Assembly (NCBI GenBank): GCA_023052935.1
Contig: CM041293.1
Coordinates: 176,939,600 to 177,003,599, forward strand
Direction: 5' to 3'
Source: Piezodorus guildinii
Taxonomy: Eukaryota > Arthropoda > Insecta > Hemiptera > Pentatomidae
Length of the DNA stretch: 64,000 nucleotides
Shown here: one piece after another, positions 43,801 to 49,800 of the stretch
Layout of the letters: each line of letters starts with the position of its first letter
Numbering within the stretch: the stretch's first letter is position 1
Notes under the pieces: generated by a model
Seen by the model: only the letters and a program-made list of their open reading frames with translations
Database searches by the model: none
Told to the model about the DNA's origin: nothing
Position numbers and translations under genes: made by a program

Positions 43801-46800
43801 TTCTTCATTGGATTTCAGCATGTAGCTCTCTTGTGTTATTTTGGGTCCACGAAGCCTCCTAAGAATTTTTCTCTCAATCTTGAGAAATTTTTCAAGACTC
43901 GGAAGGCAAACTGTTTCCATACCATACAATATTATTGGTCTTACTACTGTACAGTGGTGCCTTATTTATGCATTGGAGGATAAACTTTTCTTACTGTACA
44001 AGCTTCTAGTTGCGAAGTACAGTATTTCTAGTTTGGCTAATCTTTCATTTAGGCTTGCTTTATCTATCCAGTTGCAGCATATTATCTCCCCTAGGTATTT
44101 GAACTTTTTGGTCACGTTTATTTGTCCATATTTTGTGGCCAAAATTTTCTTGTCATAACTTGCATTTGTTGTCATCATCTCCATTTTTTCGTAGGAAATT
44201 TGGAGACCTGTTTTCTCAGCTATTTCTTTTACTGTGTTTATCTGTTTTATAGCTTCCTACAGAGGGTTTCCGCTAGCAGGGCTAGATCATCTGCAAAGGT
44301 CAGACACTTTACTCTCACATTGTCTTTTTTTGTTCCAATTACTGCACCTGCATCATCATTTTCCCAGAAGATCCTCATTATCTTATCCAGCACAACATTA
44401 AACAGAATCGGTAACAAGCCGTCACCTTGTCTTAGCTCTGTGTTTATTTGGAATGGTTTACTTATTAATCTCTGGAATTTTACTTTTGAGATGGTATTGG
44501 TCAAAGTCAGTTTTATCAGGCTTATTGTTTTTTTGTCCACTCCATATTCCCTCAAGGTTTCAAGCAATACTTACCTGTCTATTGAATCATAGGCTTTTTT
44601 GAATTTTTAAGTCTATAAAGGAGATTATATCCTGTTTACTATAATAATAATAGACTTAGCGAACCCGAAGGTTCGATGCCGATACCACCATATTCTGTCT
44701 ACACAGACTCGTCCAATGTTCTCCGTTCAAGCCCAAGCCCCCAAGATCAGCCTAAACGCAATCCTCCCATCGACGCTTCGGTCTACCAGTCGGATCAGCA
44801 AATACCAACTTTCTCGGAATCCGTTCCTCACCAAGCCCAACAATTTTACTCGCCCATTTGAGTCTCTGCGACGCTATCAACTCAATTATATTCACAGGGT
44901 ACAAACTCCACAATTCGGCGTTGTGCAACCTTCTAAACTCCTCAGTGGCCTCATCTCTCTTCAGACCAAATATTTTATGCAGTACCTTATTTTCGAAAAC
45001 ATTAAGCCGTAGTTCATCCTTCAAAGTAAGCGGCCACGTTTCACATCCGTAAAGAACCATCGGAAGAGTAATAGTTTTATAAATTCTAACCTTTAAGTTT
45101 TTAGACAGAAGCCGTGAGCTAAGTAATTTAGCAATGAATAATAACACACATTTCCCACCTTTAACCGGAACTTTATTTCTTCCTGGATTTCATTTTTTCT
45201 TGTTATCATGAACAACCTATTGAACCTAAATACTTGAATTTCTCTACGTGATCCAAAGTATGCCCTAATATATCAATATCACCAAGATCGCCACCGTTTC
45301 TGCTACTAATCATATACTTCGTCTTATCAGTATTTAATTCGAGTCCTATTTCTTTACCGGTTTTTACTAACACACTTGTATTTAGTTGTATGGTTTCCGT
45401 GTCTTCACCTAGCAGTACCAAATCATCGGCATACCCCAAAACCGGAATCTTGTCACCCATATTTAAGCCTTTCTCGGTATACATCACCCTTCTATGGCAT
45501 ATTCTAAAGCTATATTAAACAAAACAGGTGAAAAATTGTGCCTGTTTACTATAGTTGAGAAAAAAAAAATGAATGAAACAATTATTTTGTATCTGCTCCT
45601 TACCTTTCAGCCACCTCTTCCTCCTCGCAGCCCTTTGAACTTTGGCTTCGAAGTCGCACTTCTCTGCCATTAAAATTTCGTGTAATGTAGGCTTTTCCTT
45701 GCTGAGGGTAGGTGTGTCACAGTTTCTAACGTCCTGAATCGCCTCGACTATATCATCTAAAAACATTAGAAAATAAAATATAAGTAATAAAAACCTGGTG
45801 CAGGCAACATGCGACTTTCACTCACGTCTTCTTTTAAAATCAATTTAAAAACTATTAAATTAAATTAAAGATGAAAAATGTTTCAAGATAGTTTAAATAA
45901 AAAGTTTATTCAGTTTTGTTGAAAACGTATGATTCAGACTAAATAATACAACATTATTAAAGTGTTACATAAAATTATCAGTAATAAGTTTATGCCCTTT
46001 TGGTCACTTAACATTACTTTAACAACTTTGCAAGTAAGATAATATTTTTTCTAAAATGTTTAGTTTTCCAATTTAAAGTGTTTATTACACATCAGTGTTA
46101 CTGTTCTTATCTTCAAAAAACAAAAAATTACATTAAAAAAATATTTTTACTCTTTTCTTCTTTACTTGTATATCAAATTCGTTCAACATTTATATTTAGC
46201 CTTTTTTTATTAATGCTTAAAAGATGATGTGTTTAATTTTTTTTGAATCTACAAAAGTAAAGGTACTTTAGAAGAAGAAAATTTAAAATATTAGCATTTT
46301 AGCCCAGTCAGACTATTTCCATCAGAATAAAACCTACATGATATTAAAGGCCATTAATTTTTACATCAATATAGGGAGTTTAATCAAACTCATTAGAGCC
46401 ATTTCAGAGAAAATTGTAAAAAGATGAAAAATGCAAAATATAAAATAGAAATTTCGGTCAGACGATTTTAGTGGAAAATTCTGTGTAACATCTAGCTGTC
46501 TTAAATATGAAATTTAAGTTTTGTACCATTTTTTGTTTTTGTGCTAGACTTACCCACACACACACACACACACACACAACAACACACACCAGATCTTTTT
46601 TCGAGACTTGGTTATTTGGAAATTCAAAAATTTTCAAAATCACAATACCTTCCCTTACTATATATTTCATATATAGGTAATTGAAAGTAAAAAACTTTAT
46701 TTTATTACAAAAAAAAACTTTATATTAGTAATGTGATTCCTTACATTGGGACTCTGGGAAGTCAGAAGCAGGGCTGTAGTTGCAGAGCTGCCTCAAAGCT

Positions 46801-49800
46801 TCTACTTCCCGTTCGAGCCACAGATAGAGCTGATATCTAAGCTGGCCTCCGTCCACTTCGTAACCAGTCGCCAGGGTTGACAGCTCCTCCATCAGTATTT
46901 TCAAGCAAGCAACAAACTTCAGCTGCTGTGCCATTATGTCTAGGTGACCGTGTTTCTTGGTGGTTCCCTTTTCTTCTAAAAAATCATACAAAACATAAAA
47001 ATTGCTCATACAAAAATAATAAAAAAAAAGGAAATTTCTAATGTAATCTCAAACTTAATTAGATAGTTGGGTGATAAACTTTTATTTTGGGATCAGTCCG
47101 CAAAGAATAAAATCATATTTCAATATTAAATAAGAGCTATAATTGGCCAAGATATAAACTTAAAACGCACTGTTCACTTGATCATCATTTTCAAAAAGTT
47201 TTCCTTTGACGAAGTTGTCTAAATTCCTGAACAGGTGGTTATCTGTTGGAGACAAGTTGGGAGAATATGGTGGGTGCGGAAGAACTTCGTAGCCCAGTTC
47301 TTTCAATTTTTGCACAGTATGTTTTGAAACATGGGGTCTGGCATTGTCGTGTAAGAGTATAGGACCCTTCCGATTTACCAATCCAGGTTGTTTTTTTAAT
47401 AATTTTGTGTGCATTAGGTCAATTTCATTGCAGTACGTTGTAGAGGTAATGGTTTCACCTCTAGGTAAAAAGGAATAATGAATTATCCCAGCCATGGACC
47501 ACCATACTGTAACCATCGGTATCCCAGCTGAAAACTTAGCAAACCAACGGCGAATAGTCCGTTCATTAACACTCTCTTCCCCAAATGCCTTGCAAATATT
47601 TCTAGCGGTCTCAGCTGCTGAATGGCCGAGTTTAAACTAGTACAAAAATATTACTCGGAAATCGCGTGTTTCCATGTTCATATTTGGAGGTATACTAAAA
47701 AGTGGGTAATTAATTGGGAAGCTAATGTTTATAATACAAAGGTAGAGGATTAGTAACTGTTTACTTTAAATATGTAAACATTTGGAAGAAAACAACAGAG
47801 ACCTGCAAAATCCTTTATGTATTTCAGAAACTATAAAAATGGACATTTCATGTGAAACAACCCAATAGATTAAGAACCCATACCTGATATTAAAACAAAT
47901 TATATTCTACATTCGGACGTATCATAAATAATTATACCATCGTTGTGAGGAGACTTTTCTTGCTCAGCTGGCGGCTCGGGTTCCTTAGTCTTCATCTGTA
48001 TGCCTCCATCATCATCCCCGCTGCCGATACCATCATCCTCATCCTCTCCCCAATCCAGTTCCAGCTTATCTTCGTCTTGACGTGTGACTGGAGCTGACCA
48101 ATCAACAGTGCCGCCATCATCGAACAAGCTCTCAGCTGGAATGAAAAATAAGTAAAATAATAAAATATTGATTATCAATTAATTTTATTGGTGAATATTA
48201 AACAATCCTATAAATATAGATAGGGTAGTACAGATTAACCTAAGCTTTCTCTAACTAATACTCAACTTTGGACAAACTGTTTTTTAAGTATAAGTATGCA
48301 TTTGTGCTAGCATGAAAGGAAGTATTGAATGGAATATGAAAAACGTTATGTTAGACCAATCTTTACTCTCCCTCATCTTTGAGCCATATCAAACTAGCCA
48401 TTTCCGAAATGTAGGCGAATCAAAGGAAATAAATTTGCACCTTTTTAAATGAAAATAGTTCCCCTATACATAAGTGAGATTTTATTGGATATTATATTAA
48501 ATGAAGTACATATTCTGACTAGGGTATCAAATTCGTTTCTTGCGGTCCTACTTCGGTAATGAGAAAAGAAATATTTATTAGCAAAAAATCAAAATCTGGT
48601 GAGGGCAACACACGACTTTCACTTACCTCCGTTTTAAAAATTGATTACAAATTTTTTAAATACAGTCAAAGATAAAAATTAGTGAAACCATTAAAGATAA
48701 AATAAATTAAATTTCTATAGAAACACGTGTTTTATTAAAAAATCTATTATATTATTATCTAAAATAATCAGTTAGTTTTATTGGCTTTTTGTCATTATTT
48801 ATTAAATTTTATAATATTTTGTATAAGATGATATTTTTTCATGTATTCATGATATATTATACATGTATATCACTGTTCTTATGTTCAAAAACAAAATATT
48901 ACATTAAAAATATATTTTTTCAATTTTATCTTTTAGTTGGGTATCCAATTCGTTCAACTTATATATTTACCTGTTTTTCATCAGTGATAACAAGATAATA
49001 TGGTTATTTTTATAGAATATACAAAATAAAAGGTACTTTAGAGGAAGAAAATTTAAAACATCGGCATTTAAGCCCTGTCAGACTATTTCATTCAATCAGA
49101 AAGAAACCTACATGATATTAAAGCTTATTAAATTTTACATTCATATAGCGAGTTTAATCAAAATCGTTAGAGCCATTTTTGAGAAAATCGTAAAAAGTTG
49201 CAAAATGTATGGTATAAAGTAGCTCTTCCGGTTAGCTGATTTTGATGAAAAAGTTACTGTAATATCTCAGGCATATAGTTGTTTCAAGTATGGAATTTTA
49301 GTTTCAAAAGACTTTTCGTTTCCGCCCGGGAGTTACCACAAAAGAACACACAGAGACCTTTTTGCGGGACTTGGTCAATTGGAATCAGAGGACCCTAAAA
49401 CGTGTATTTCCGTTGAAAACTGGACTTTGAAAATTTTCACGATCGCAATACTTTCCCTTACTATATATTCCATATATAAGTAAGTGAAAGTAAAAATATG
49501 TATGAATAAATTATTTATTAATATTTAGTTTTTCATTGATGAACAATCTCAAGTCCTTGACAATAATATATAGACTATTATACACAGAAATAGGCGTAGG
49601 GTTTGATGACACTGTCCTATAACTTATCATCGAGAATCATAGTAAACTACATCCCACGGCCAAGGACCTACACGGCCTGTCACACCATCCGAAAAAAATA
49701 TATGTGTTTAATTACACCTCTGTACACTTAAATTACCTTTGGCTGTTCCATTAGTGGTCTCTACTGTCGCAGTTGTGTTTGTTGTATCATTCCAATTTAG

